From the NCBI GenBank assembly GCA_023256475.1, contig JAGDXP010000024.1, forward strand, positions 24,070 through 88,069: a DNA stretch of 64,000 nt, read 5' to 3'. The notes beneath the pieces are model-generated. The model did not search any database and was not told where the DNA came from. It was given only the letters and a program-made list of their open reading frames with translations. Source of the stretch: Thermoplasmata archaeon. GTDB lineage: Archaea; Thermoplasmatota; Thermoplasmata; Thermoplasmatales; GCA-001856825. The first letter of the stretch is position 1; the number at the start of each line of letters is the position of its first letter. The position numbers and the translations under genes are program-made. Shown in pieces: positions 36,964 to 45,597 of the stretch.

Positions 36964-37296
36964 ATGAATGATGAAATGCGTAAGAAGATTAATGAAGTAA
37001 ATGAATTGTTCCAAAGGCTCTCCGCTGAAAGACCGGACTTGATGAAGCCCTTTGGAGAACTCGTTAATCAATCCCTAAGAGAGGGGAAGTTGGATACAAA
37101 AACCAAAGAGATAATAATGGTTACCCTTGCACTTGCAACAGGATGCGAATGGTGCTTACCTTATCACATTGACTTGGCTTTGAAATCAGGCGCAAGCAAG
37201 GACGAACTTATTGAAGCTTCTTTCCTAGCTCTCTTAATGACAGGTACTCCGAGCCTAATGAGGTTGATCAATCTTCTAAATTATTTGAAGGAATGA
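36964..37296 (+). CDS. AhpD-like carboxymuconolactone decarboxylase-family protein
   Basis: A 110-residue all-helical protein with the CxxC-H active-site motif ATGCEWCLPYHIDLALKSGAS of the AhpD/CMD fold, used for disulfide-linked peroxide reduction. A Glu upstream (TKEIIMVTLAL) fits the proton-relay residue. Forms an operon with DUF302; both fit peroxide or redox stress defence (inference). Start fixed by the strong Shine-Dalgarno site. Confidence 0.85.
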   Translation: MNDEMRKKINEVNELFQRLSAERPDLMKPFGELVNQSLREGKLDTKTKEIIMVTLALATGCEWCLPYHIDLALKSGASKDELIEASFLALLMTGTPSLMRLINLLNYLKE

Positions 37297-37298
37297 TC

Positions 37299-37820
37299 TT
37301 ATAGACCTAATTCCTTCTTTAACTGATCCATTTCCACAAGTGGATACAATTCTACTCCAATGCTTTTAAGATTGTCCCTTGCACCTTCATTTCTATCCAC
37401 AACTACAATGACCCTATCTACGTCAACTTTTTTCTCTCTCATTAGGTTGATAGCCCTTAAGATGGTCCCCCCTGTGGTAGTCACATCCTCAACAAATGTA
37501 ATCTTTGAGATATTTTCTATGGAACCCTCATATTCTTTACCCAGTCCATATTCCTTCTTCTCCTTCCTCACAATTATTAATTCCTTCCCTGTTTCCAATG
37601 ATACTCCGACCCCAAAAGGAACTGCCCCAAGTTCTACGGCTGCGACCTTTTCTCCTGTAACGAATTTAGAAGCTGCCTTAGAAACTTTCTTTAAGAATTC
37701 GGGGTTCAATAATGCGGATTTTACATCTACATAATAGTTGGATTCCTTCCCTGATGCAAGCTTAAAATGACCGAATTTTATGTTACCATGGTCCACTAAG
37801 TACTTTGCAATCTCATCCAT
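37299..37820 (-). CDS. pyrE: Orotate phosphoribosyltransferase
   Basis: Adds ribose-5-phosphate from PRPP to orotate in pyrimidine synthesis. The 173-residue protein carries the PRPP-binding motif KITFVEDVTTTGGTILRAI, the N-terminal FKLASGKESNYYVDVKSAL and the flexible-loop region IIVRKEKKEYGLG. Typical archaeal length. Monocistronic as far as I can see; convergent with the AhpD-like gene. Confidence 0.95.
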   Translation of the reverse strand: MDEIAKYLVDHGNIKFGHFKLASGKESNYYVDVKSALLNPEFLKKVSKAASKFVTGEKVAAVELGAVPFGVGVSLETGKELIIVRKEKKEYGLGKEYEGSIENISKITFVEDVTTTGGTILRAINLMREKKVDVDRVIVVVDRNEGARDNLKSIGVELYPLVEMDQLKKELGL

Positions 37821-37861
37821 AGAACCACAATTGTGACTCAGATAAATTTTTTTATTATTCC

Positions 37862-39091
37862 CTATTTCCTTCCCCCTTTTGGTACCTCCACTTCATGCAA
37901 TTCCCTGAAAATTAACGCCAATGGAGATATGACTAACAATACAGCACCTATTAGTAGAAGGGAATCTCTTATCCCTATTAATTGAATAATTGTACCTGCC
38001 ACTACACCAGACATTGCAGTAGCCGATAATCCAAATGTGTTGAAAGCTCCCATAATTCTTGCCATATACTCCCTTGGAATTTTCTTCAATAAAGAATAGC
38101 TGAAAAATACGTTTGATATACCTATTATCAGTCCTGCTGCCAATACCAGGATTCCGATTAGATAAATATTATTCAAAAAGGAAATCAGCATAAATACTAA
38201 TGAGATTGATACCATGGTTGTCAAAACTATAGAGCTAAGTTTTCCACCCATATATTTCCCAACATAAGATCCAACGGTAATGCCGCCAATTAGCATCAGA
38301 AATATCATGGAAACGAACATTGGCGTAAGACTCAATTTCAACTCTATCAAAGAAATCAGAAGTAAAGCCATTGCACCAAACAGGAAGTTTACTATTAAAC
38401 CCAATATAAGCAATTCTTTCAGCAGCTTATCATTTAAAATAAATCTCAAACCCTGCTTAATGCTTTCATTTAACTTCCCTTCCGATACATCAGTTCTCTC
38501 CTTTTCCTTCAATAATATTATTGGAATAATTGACAATATGAATATTATGAAAATTACGCCTATAGAATTCAAGTATCCGAAGGTTAGCAGGACGCCCGAA
38601 AGCGAATAACCTACAGCTTCTGACAGTGAATAAACAGAATTGGAGAGGGACGAACCTGTTTTATATTGAGATTCCTTCAAGAACATCTTCATTAATAAAG
38701 ACCTCATTGAATTGATTACATCTGAAGTAAAGCCTAGCATGAAGGATGCTAGAAGGCCAAAGATAATTATCATCAGTTCACTGCGCACAAGCAGTGAATA
38801 TACCAGGCCCAACAAGGATAGGCTTCTTACTAATCCAGCCAATACCCCTATGTATTTAACTCGCCTTTGCTTGTCCAGATAGGCCCCAACTATAAAGCTG
38901 AGCAATAATGGCAATGAAATGAGCCCATCACTTAACCCAGAAATCAGTGGTGAGCCGGTTTCCTTCAGCATTATCCATATGATTATAAGATTAAAGGCGG
39001 CAAATCCTGTTCTTGAAAGACCCGAATTTAATAGCAATAATCTGAAATTGTTCCATCCGGTTTTCTCATCGTAATCGGGTTCAGCAGACAT
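37862..39091 (-). CDS. MFS transporter (drug-efflux-like)
   Basis: A 409-residue carrier with about 12 membrane helices; opening WNNFRLLLLNSGLSRTGFAA and loop GAYLDKQRRVKYIGVLAGL match the MFS_3/MdfA-like multidrug group. Substrate unknown. Lies 41 bases upstream of pyrE on the same strand; the two do not seem functionally linked. Confidence 0.8.
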   Translation of the reverse strand: MSAEPDYDEKTGWNNFRLLLLNSGLSRTGFAAFNLIIIWIMLKETGSPLISGLSDGLISLPLLLSFIVGAYLDKQRRVKYIGVLAGLVRSLSLLGLVYSLLVRSELMIIIFGLLASFMLGFTSDVINSMRSLLMKMFLKESQYKTGSSLSNSVYSLSEAVGYSLSGVLLTFGYLNSIGVIFIIFILSIIPIILLKEKERTDVSEGKLNESIKQGLRFILNDKLLKELLILGLIVNFLFGAMALLLISLIELKLSLTPMFVSMIFLMLIGGITVGSYVGKYMGGKLSSIVLTTMVSISLVFMLISFLNNIYLIGILVLAAGLIIGISNVFFSYSLLKKIPREYMARIMGAFNTFGLSATAMSGVVAGTIIQLIGIRDSLLLIGAVLLVISPLALIFRELHEVEVPKGGRK

Positions 39092-39320
39092 TTTTATCCA
39101 ACTGCTTTATGTAGAATTTTTAGAGATATCAATGTTATTATCTATTGTTTAAGTCTAAAATCCTGCAATTAATGGTGTTACGCTTGTAAAAATTTTACTC
39201 ACAAAATATCTGGATAGGAATTATAAGATTATGAAAACCTTACAAAACTGAGCCTCTTCAACAAATGGTATTTTAGAATTTTACAGCATGATTCACAAAT
39301 GATGAACTATGTGCTTAAAA

Positions 39321-39331
39321 AATAATATATA
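39321..39331 (+). promoter_or_regulatory. TATA box of tRNA-Asn
   Basis: AATAATATATA lies about 26-36 bases upstream of the mature tRNA 5' end at 39357, a normal distance for an archaeal promoter with a short 5' trailer. Confidence 0.55.
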
Positions 39332-39356
39332 GGGAATGCCTATTAGGAAATACCCT

Positions 39357-39429
39357 GCCGCCGTAGCTTAGTGGGTAGAGCACCCGGCTGTTAACCGGGA
39401 GGTCACCGGTTCGAGCCCGGTCGGCGGCG
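39357..39429 (+). tRNA. tRNA-Asn (anticodon GTT)
   Basis: A 73-base cloverleaf: acceptor stem GCCGCCG / CGGCGGC with discriminator G, D-loop with TAGTGGGTAGA, anticodon stem CCCGG / CCGGG around loop CTGTTAA (anticodon GTT), and T-arm CCGGTTCGAGCCCGG. The 3' CCA is not encoded. No intron is seen. Confidence 0.95.
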
Positions 39430-39446
39430 TAAAAAAAAAGAAAAAA
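39430..39446 (-). terminator. Poly-T terminator of the MFS gene
   Basis: On the minus strand the bases directly after the stop of the 39447 gene are a T-rich run (TTTTTT-C-TTTTTTTTT), the usual archaeal termination signal. It abuts the 3' end of the tRNA on the other strand. Confidence 0.5.
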
Positions 39447-40718
39447 TTATTCGTGATCTAGTCCGGCAAGGCTTTTATCTTTTGTCTCGAACCCCTTGAA
39501 TTGCCAGAGCACTGTGGCCAAGAGTCCCAGTAAGAATATGAAGGTTGTAATACCCATAGCTGCATTAAATGTGAAACTGAATATGCCAGCGGTTAATATG
39601 CCCGTAATAACGCCTGCTGAAACCCATACGACCATTCTTACAATGGAAATGTAAATACCTCTTCTTGCAGTAGAGAAAAGTTCAGGCTCAAGAATAGCCC
39701 TAACACCCCATGTGATTTCCACAGGAATAAAGAGTATGGTCATGAGTGCCAACAATATTAATCCGGTTGTTGCTTTTGTAAGATCGTAATAAATCCAGAG
39801 GACAATCCATAAAAACACTAACAATGCGTAGCTCAATAATGCAAAAGTTTTCCTGTTGATTTTAGGAACCACAAATAAAGCTGATACTATTCCCACGATT
39901 ACCATGGTAAATCCGCCTATCAATGGGATCCAGCTCTCAATTGAAGGGAAGAAAGCGTATCCTACACCATAAGTTATGTAAACGAATGCTACATCCTGAG
40001 CGATACCAATCAATATTAGTATCAGGAATCTTAGTCCCAGACCGCCTATTGGTTTTACACTTTCAGCATTTCCATCTTTGGATTTCCATGCTTCCTCTAC
40101 ACTCATGTTTACCTTGTTCTTTGTGGCACTCCATGGCAGGCTCTCCTCAACTAGGAGCCATGAAACTATTAGGGCAATTATGGGACCTATAAACATTAGT
40201 GCAATCGCAGTTTTATCCTGAAGTTGTGACAATCCCAGAACCACGGGAATAAAAACTATGGCAACCCCCAGATTTCCAAAGTTCTGCGTGATTACCAGCA
40301 GGGTACCCCTATTTTTTGCGCTTGAATGCTCGGCCATCATTGCCAATATAGGACTCTCCAGACCAATGGCGCTGATACCAACCAGAACGAACGACAATAG
40401 AAGTATAGGTACATTATTTGGGAACATTACGAAAAGAGCTAGTCCTACCAGCAATAAACCCATGGTTATCATGAAAGATGTTCTTCTTCCTGTGTAGTCT
40501 GCCAATATGCCTGCCATGAAAGCTCCGATACCTCCGGCAATGAATGGCAGGCTGTAGCCAAGGAAAGCAAGGTTTGATGGTATTATCTGAAGAATCGCAA
40601 CTACTGGACCAAAACTTTCGGCAACACCATAAACCAACATTCCCATTCCTAGGGCCACCATAGCGGCCCATGGAATTCTACCATTGTTCCTATTAGAATT
40701 TTCACTTGAGTTATTCAT
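39447..40718 (-). CDS. MFS metabolite transporter
   Basis: A 423-residue carrier with about 12 helices; loop 2-3 is GILADYTGRRTSFMITMGLL, as in sugar- or carboxylate-type MFS permeases. The N-terminus GRIPWAAMVALGMGMLVYG is also usual. It sits 60 bases downstream of anmK on the same strand, at the edge of the peptidoglycan-catabolism block, so it might carry an amino sugar or lactate, but this is inference from position alone. Confidence 0.75.
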   Translation of the reverse strand: MNNSSENSNRNNGRIPWAAMVALGMGMLVYGVAESFGPVVAILQIIPSNLAFLGYSLPFIAGGIGAFMAGILADYTGRRTSFMITMGLLLVGLALFVMFPNNVPILLLSFVLVGISAIGLESPILAMMAEHSSAKNRGTLLVITQNFGNLGVAIVFIPVVLGLSQLQDKTAIALMFIGPIIALIVSWLLVEESLPWSATKNKVNMSVEEAWKSKDGNAESVKPIGGLGLRFLILILIGIAQDVAFVYITYGVGYAFFPSIESWIPLIGGFTMVIVGIVSALFVVPKINRKTFALLSYALLVFLWIVLWIYYDLTKATTGLILLALMTILFIPVEITWGVRAILEPELFSTARRGIYISIVRMVVWVSAGVITGILTAGIFSFTFNAAMGITTFIFLLGLLATVLWQFKGFETKDKSLAGLDHE

Positions 40719-40777
40719 TAGTCTTCAAATATAATTCATTTATCGATTTAATACTTATTAACCCCAATTGTTATTAT

Positions 40778-41863
40778 TTAAATTCTATTATAGATCTTTC
40801 CCATTGAAGCCGTTGTTATCTTACCATATGGGTATCTTATTGGTATCTCTAGAGAGAATCCAAATTCCATGAGCAATGACATATATGCAATTATGCCAAA
40901 GGCCAGGGATTCCCTGGCATCCCACGGAACTCCCATATCATCTGACATTCTTATTTCCTTATTCAACAAAATCTCCAATTTTTCTATTATGCCTCTGTTC
41001 TTACAACCTCCTCCTGCGCATATTATTTCCATATCCCTCCAATTTTCAACGAATCCAGCTATATTCTTATAGATGGCATAAGCGGTGAAATATGCTAAAG
41101 TTGCAATTATATCCTTTTTATCTGGATTATTACCTTTGGAATATTCCACAATTCTTTCAAAGAATTTCTCACCATACCTTTCCCTTCCCGTACTCTTGGG
41201 CGGCTTCTTTGATATGAAGCTATCTCTCTTCAAGATTTCAAATAGGTCCTCCAAGACTCTCCCTTCTGAAGATAATTTTCCATCTTCATCAATGTCTTTT
41301 CTGAAAAATAATCTCATGGCTTGGTCCAATAGCATATTTCCTGGGCCGCAATCAAAACCATAAGGCTTGTCACCAGTTACTGTTATATTTGAAATGCCAC
41401 CTATGTTTATTATAATCTTATTTTTACCATAGATTATGGAATCTGCATATGGAACCAGTGGAGCTCCCTGATTACCAGCTGCTATGTCCGAATACCGCAA
41501 ATCCGACACCATGGGAATTTTGAAGCTGAAGTTGAGAAGAGTGACATCGCCAATCTGAAAGGTAATCTTCTTTGGACCATTGTGATAAATTGTGTGACCA
41601 GAAAATACACCGAAATCGCAATCGATATTCTCTCTTTCATAGATCTCCTTTAAAAGCTTACCTATTTCCCAGTGCATTTTAGCCAGCTCTTCCTTATCCA
41701 CAATCCTTGATTCTGCAATATTGAGTAACTTTCTTTTAATCTCTTTACTGTATGGTTCATGCCCTGTTTTCATAATCTCATATTTAAATTTCCTATCGAT
41801 ATTGAATATAACATAGGAAATCCCATCTGTTGAAGTACCTGACATGGCAGAAAAAATCCTCAT
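40778..41863 (-). CDS. anmK: Anhydro-N-acetylmuramic acid kinase
   Basis: AnmK hydrates and phosphorylates 1,6-anhydro-MurNAc to MurNAc-6-phosphate. Family motifs are present: RIFSAMSGTSTDGISYVIF, GHTIYHNGPKKITFQIGD, NQGAPLVPYAD, INIGGISNITV, FDCGPGNMLLDQAM and CAGGGCKN. Start is the ATG at 41863 (MRIFSAMSGTS); an ATG six codons earlier is less likely. Anhydro-MurNAc comes from bacterial lytic transglycosylases, so a wall-less archaeon should meet it only as an external nutrient. Its product is the substrate of the MurQ encoded 16 kb away. Confidence 0.9.
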   Translation of the reverse strand: MRIFSAMSGTSTDGISYVIFNIDRKFKYEIMKTGHEPYSKEIKRKLLNIAESRIVDKEELAKMHWEIGKLLKEIYERENIDCDFGVFSGHTIYHNGPKKITFQIGDVTLLNFSFKIPMVSDLRYSDIAAGNQGAPLVPYADSIIYGKNKIIINIGGISNITVTGDKPYGFDCGPGNMLLDQAMRLFFRKDIDEDGKLSSEGRVLEDLFEILKRDSFISKKPPKSTGRERYGEKFFERIVEYSKGNNPDKKDIIATLAYFTAYAIYKNIAGFVENWRDMEIICAGGGCKNRGIIEKLEILLNKEIRMSDDMGVPWDARESLAFGIIAYMSLLMEFGFSLEIPIRYPYGKITTASMGKIYNRI

Positions 41864-41969
41864 GCAGTTAGAAGTTATCACGAATTCATTAATTTTGTCT
41901 CAGCTTAGATTATTAGAAATTCAAAATATCAATGAAAATATTGATTTCCCTGTTTCAAATTAATATACT

Positions 41970-43337
41970 ATGGATTCAGGAAGATTCATGCAAATAGGAA
42001 TTTACCCCAACGATATGGAAAAAACCAAATCACTTCTCAGGAAAATAAAGCCGGTTTCTGTGATTATAATGGGAAACGAATTTTCAAACCTTGAGGAGCT
42101 TAATGGTTTAATCAAAATGATAAATGAATTTTACATGAAAGAATTAAAATTGAAAGAGCCGCTCATAGCGGTGGATCAGGAAGGAGGAAACGTAGCAAGA
42201 TTGAGGGATATTAACTATTCCCCTGGAAATTATCTTCTAGGGAAATTGGACAACCCAAAATTCACCTATTATGCGGGAATGGCAACGGGATATGAATTAA
42301 GAAACCTCGGATTTCATTGGAACCTTGCACCTGTTTTGGATGTCATAAACAATACTGACAATTACATAGTGATGGAAAGGTCCTTCGGGGATAATCCTGC
42401 AAAGGTTGCAGCTCATGGATACAACTTTATACTTGGAATGCAAGAATACGGAGTAGCAGCAACTTCAAAACATTTCCCTGGACATGGTTCAGTCATGGAG
42501 GATAGCCATGTGACCCTACCTGTTGACAGAAGGCCCATGCAATCTATTCTCAACACCATGTATCCATTTATAAAGTCCATAGAGGCAGGTGTGAAAAGCA
42601 TCATGATGACCCATATTGTCTTTCAGTCCTTTGATGTGGATTATCCGGCATCACTATCCAAAAAGTGGCATGATTTCCTTAGAAATGATTTAAACTTCCG
42701 AGGAATAATAATATCAGATTCCATGGACATGAAGGCCATAAGAAACAACTTCAATCCTAGAGAAATAGCAAAGTTATCATTTGCCGCTGGCGTGGATGTC
42801 ATAGAATGTGTTGACCCCGATTTAGCATTGGAAATTCATGAGAACCTGGAAAATGATTTGAGCGATAATAGTTCGAGACTAATGAGGATCGAGGATTTGT
42901 ACATAAAGAACACGAGCAAAGTAAGGCCTCCTCCTGAAGTTATGGAATGGATTTCATCCAGAGCACCAACCTGGTTTAAGGAGCTCAAGCTTGATCCCAA
43001 TTTTCCGATTCAAATTTACAATTTATCACCATCCAAATACATGGTACCCATACTTGAAAGAATTGTTAATGATTTGAAATCAAATGGAATGGAGGCATTC
43101 ATATCTCAGGACGAGGGGGCTTCGAAGCAAGTTATATTAGTTGGAAAGAATCTTCACATTAATGGCAACTTCAAAAAAATAAATGATCTGTGTAAAGGAA
43201 AAAGATGTGTCTACCTTTCTACGGGAGTGCCCGTTGATACTGGGTTGCTAACGGAAGAGATAGGCTACATTAACTCTGGTGGCGATAAATATGAGAATAT
43301 CAAAGCATCAATTTATTCCATACTAGGTTTTTACTAA
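41970..43337 (+). CDS. nagZ: GH3 beta-N-acetylglucosaminidase (NagZ-like)
   Basis: A 455-residue glycoside hydrolase family 3 enzyme: LIAVDQEGGNVARLRD, the catalytic loop KHFPGHGSVMEDSHVTLP (with the His that serves as acid/base in the NagZ type) and the nucleophile Asp in IISDSMDMKAI. No signal peptide, so it works in the cytoplasm on imported GlcNAc-MurNAc fragments. The C-terminal ~120 residues (after IYNLSPSKYMV) are an extra domain. A TATA-like TTAATATAC ends just before the ATG; the ATG at 41988 would be a leaderless start, but residues before it align with the family opening. Confidence 0.88.
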   Translation: MDSGRFMQIGIYPNDMEKTKSLLRKIKPVSVIIMGNEFSNLEELNGLIKMINEFYMKELKLKEPLIAVDQEGGNVARLRDINYSPGNYLLGKLDNPKFTYYAGMATGYELRNLGFHWNLAPVLDVINNTDNYIVMERSFGDNPAKVAAHGYNFILGMQEYGVAATSKHFPGHGSVMEDSHVTLPVDRRPMQSILNTMYPFIKSIEAGVKSIMMTHIVFQSFDVDYPASLSKKWHDFLRNDLNFRGIIISDSMDMKAIRNNFNPREIAKLSFAAGVDVIECVDPDLALEIHENLENDLSDNSSRLMRIEDLYIKNTSKVRPPPEVMEWISSRAPTWFKELKLDPNFPIQIYNLSPSKYMVPILERIVNDLKSNGMEAFISQDEGASKQVILVGKNLHINGNFKKINDLCKGKRCVYLSTGVPVDTGLLTEEIGYINSGGDKYENIKASIYSILGFY

Positions 43338-43399
43338 ATATAGAAAATTTTTGGAAAAAATAAAAATAAATTCCCATGGGCATTTAGAGAAAACTGATC

Positions 43400-44428
43400 C
43401 TAGTCCATGAAAAGGTATTTCTTTCTTTCCGCAGGTTCAATTTCGCTTATTTTTGAATTCAACATTCTCCTTAATTCATTAATTTTATCATGATCCACAG
43501 CATATCCTTTATTCTTTAGATTCATCACTATTGATCCTATGACCGCCTCGTAACCAAAAAATGGTTCCAGCATTTGAGAATCTGGAATTCTGCTCTTCAC
43601 ATCATTGAATATCATATCAACATACCATTTACCAGACCTGAAAACACCTCCGTACCCGCTGATTTTTATCCCTGCTGGTTGGTTTAATTTGTTGTATGTT
43701 GAATATATGGTTCTAACAGATTCCTCCGCAGCTTCTTTCATTATGTCTAAAGCCATAGGGTCATTTTTTGAAGCCAGGTTTGAAACTAATGGAGCGATGG
43801 ATGCAATTTCCCTTATGTCAATCTTGGCTTTATAGACCTTGTTTATTATTGCCCTTTCCTCTTGAATTCCATAAAATTCCTTTATCCTGTTTGGCAACTG
43901 GCTTTCATTGTACTTCTCCTTGCCAGTTCTTCCATCCCAGACTTTTACGGATTCCTGCAATGCCCTCTTTCCTATGAAGAATGCTCCACCTTCATCGCCA
44001 AGAAACCACCCCCAGCCCGAAGATCTTACTTTCTTATCCTTCCAGATTCCGTAAGAAACCATTCCAGTTCCCGGTGCGAGTATTATTCCCTCTCCCTCGG
44101 GGAATCTGCAAAAGAATGCCGCTTCGCCATCATTGTAAAAATCCATCTTCTTGAATCTCAGTACTTCATTTATGTTCCTTACAATGAGGTCAGTAGATTC
44201 CCTGGAATCCTTTATACCGGCAAGGGCAAAAGTTGCTAGATCAATTTTTTCCACATCCACATCCCTTATAGCCTTTGAGACCACTGATTTAATGTTCCTC
44301 TTAAAATTTCCAATTCCAATATTTCTAAAATTAGATGGACCTCCAACTGAAACCCTGAAAATTTCATTTTCATCATAAAGCGCGGCAACTGTCTTAGTGG
44401 CCCCACCATCTACTGATAGGTACAGCAT
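43400..44428 (-). CDS. Amino-sugar kinase of the BadF/BadG family (MurK/NagK-like)
   Basis: A 342-residue ASKHA kinase: phosphate-1 motif YLSVDGGATKTVAALYD, LAPGTGMVSYGIWK, the glycine-rich WFLGDEGGAFFIGKRAL and adenosine loop IKISGYGGVFRSG. In this family GlcNAc kinases are common, and Clostridium MurK phosphorylates both GlcNAc and MurNAc at O-6. The surrounding NamZ, NagZ, MurQ and NagA genes support such a dual role here: it would supply MurNAc-6P to MurQ and GlcNAc-6P to NagA. The exact sugar is inference. Confidence 0.8.
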   Translation of the reverse strand: MLYLSVDGGATKTVAALYDENEIFRVSVGGPSNFRNIGIGNFKRNIKSVVSKAIRDVDVEKIDLATFALAGIKDSRESTDLIVRNINEVLRFKKMDFYNDGEAAFFCRFPEGEGIILAPGTGMVSYGIWKDKKVRSSGWGWFLGDEGGAFFIGKRALQESVKVWDGRTGKEKYNESQLPNRIKEFYGIQEERAIINKVYKAKIDIREIASIAPLVSNLASKNDPMALDIMKEAAEESVRTIYSTYNKLNQPAGIKISGYGGVFRSGKWYVDMIFNDVKSRIPDSQMLEPFFGYEAVIGSIVMNLKNKGYAVDHDKINELRRMLNSKISEIEPAERKKYLFMD

Positions 44429-44615
44429 GAATCTTAATGCTTTACTTGTTAATTTAACATTCTGAGGGTTTCCCCTTCAATTTTAATCCACTGCTATCCT
44501 TTATAAAATTTTTAATTAAGTCTCTCTAATTTACAAATCTACTTTTTTTAATCCCAAGTATTATTAATTTTATGATTATCCTTTGATTCCATGATTCTTT
44601 TGAAGAATAATTCAA

Positions 44616-45491
44616 CTAAGTCAAATTCTGTTGCCAGGTGGCACTCAATGATAAATTGCTTATGTAAACCGGAACATTCAATTGAGAGCCAAGACTTTCG
44701 TCAAAGTAGTACATCTGATTGAAAGGCTGGCTTGAATATCCTAAACCCACAACTACGAGTCCAAGGGACTTGAAATAACTAACCCTCTGTTTTAGAGTTA
44801 AAATTTGAGTTGAATTCAGGTATGCATAAGTTGACGAATTAAAATCATAATAAGAGCCAAAATCCTCATACATGACGAAATTGATATACTTATTAATGTA
44901 AGGGATTACGGGAAAACCACGGTTAACCCCTATTATTATGGAAGGAAAGTCTTCCCTCACATATGAAATAATGTTAATGAAGCCCTGCAATTCCCATGGA
45001 TATTGCTCCACTACATCAAGATCATCAAATAATACTCCGTTGAAGCCCAAAGATATTGATTGATTGACCATGTAAATTATGAAATTTTTCCAGATAGGTG
45101 ATGAAACATTTACTATGGTCTGATTCCAGTTGCTATCATATCCAATGGCTATGGATGACACATTTATGCTATAATTTCCTAGTACAGTTCCATCAAATTC
45201 CCCTAAATCAATATAGGCTATCTTTAAGGGCCTGATTTCAGTTAAATTTTGATGGCTGAATATGTCAGGTTGAATTATGACCATTGAAAAATTGTTCAGG
45301 TATGATATTATTGATTCGTTCACCACAGATCCATAATAAACAGAGAAATTCCTAACGTTCAAGTTAACTTTTGATACTGATATTTTGTTTATATCATTTG
45401 AATGATGAGAAATGATGATAAAAGATAGGGCAGTGCCTGATAATATCAATAATGAAATAACCAGAGTAAGTGCTTTATCTGGCTTTTTCAC
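44616..45491 (-). CDS. Secreted GH114-like glycosidase
   Basis: A 291-residue protein with an N-terminal signal or anchor helix (ALTLVISLLILSGTALSFII). The rest shows a TIM-barrel pattern of the glycoside-hydrolase 114/TM1410 group: VVIIQPDIFSHQ-like strand, IAYIDLGEFDG, LGFNGVLFDDLDVVEQY with paired acidic residues, and a C-terminal YSSQ/ YFDES region. GH114 members cut alpha-1,4-galactosamine chains; others are unassigned. It may trim extracellular amino-sugar polymers before import. Start is GTG at 45491. Low certainty on substrate. Confidence 0.65.
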   Translation of the reverse strand: MKKPDKALTLVISLLILSGTALSFIIISHHSNDINKISVSKVNLNVRNFSVYYGSVVNESIISYLNNFSMVIIQPDIFSHQNLTEIRPLKIAYIDLGEFDGTVLGNYSINVSSIAIGYDSNWNQTIVNVSSPIWKNFIIYMVNQSISLGFNGVLFDDLDVVEQYPWELQGFINIISYVREDFPSIIIGVNRGFPVIPYINKYINFVMYEDFGSYYDFNSSTYAYLNSTQILTLKQRVSYFKSLGLVVVGLGYSSQPFNQMYYFDESLGSQLNVPVYISNLSLSATWQQNLT

Positions 45492-45597
45492 GCTGCACCA
45501 ATACTATCAGCCTTTTTAATTTTATCTCAATCATAAATAAGAATTTAGTCTGTATAATGCCCGTAATAATAGAAATAAAATAAAATTAAAAATCAAA

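Noticed and set aside
37360..37734. Plus-strand 124-codon frame inside pyrE
   Set aside because: It is the antisense shadow of a well-supported enzyme and encodes a low-complexity Ser/Thr-rich product.
39430..39446. Poly-A run as terminator of the tRNA-Asn gene
   Set aside because: Archaeal termination needs T in the coding strand; the run is T-rich only on the minus strand and so belongs to the MFS gene.
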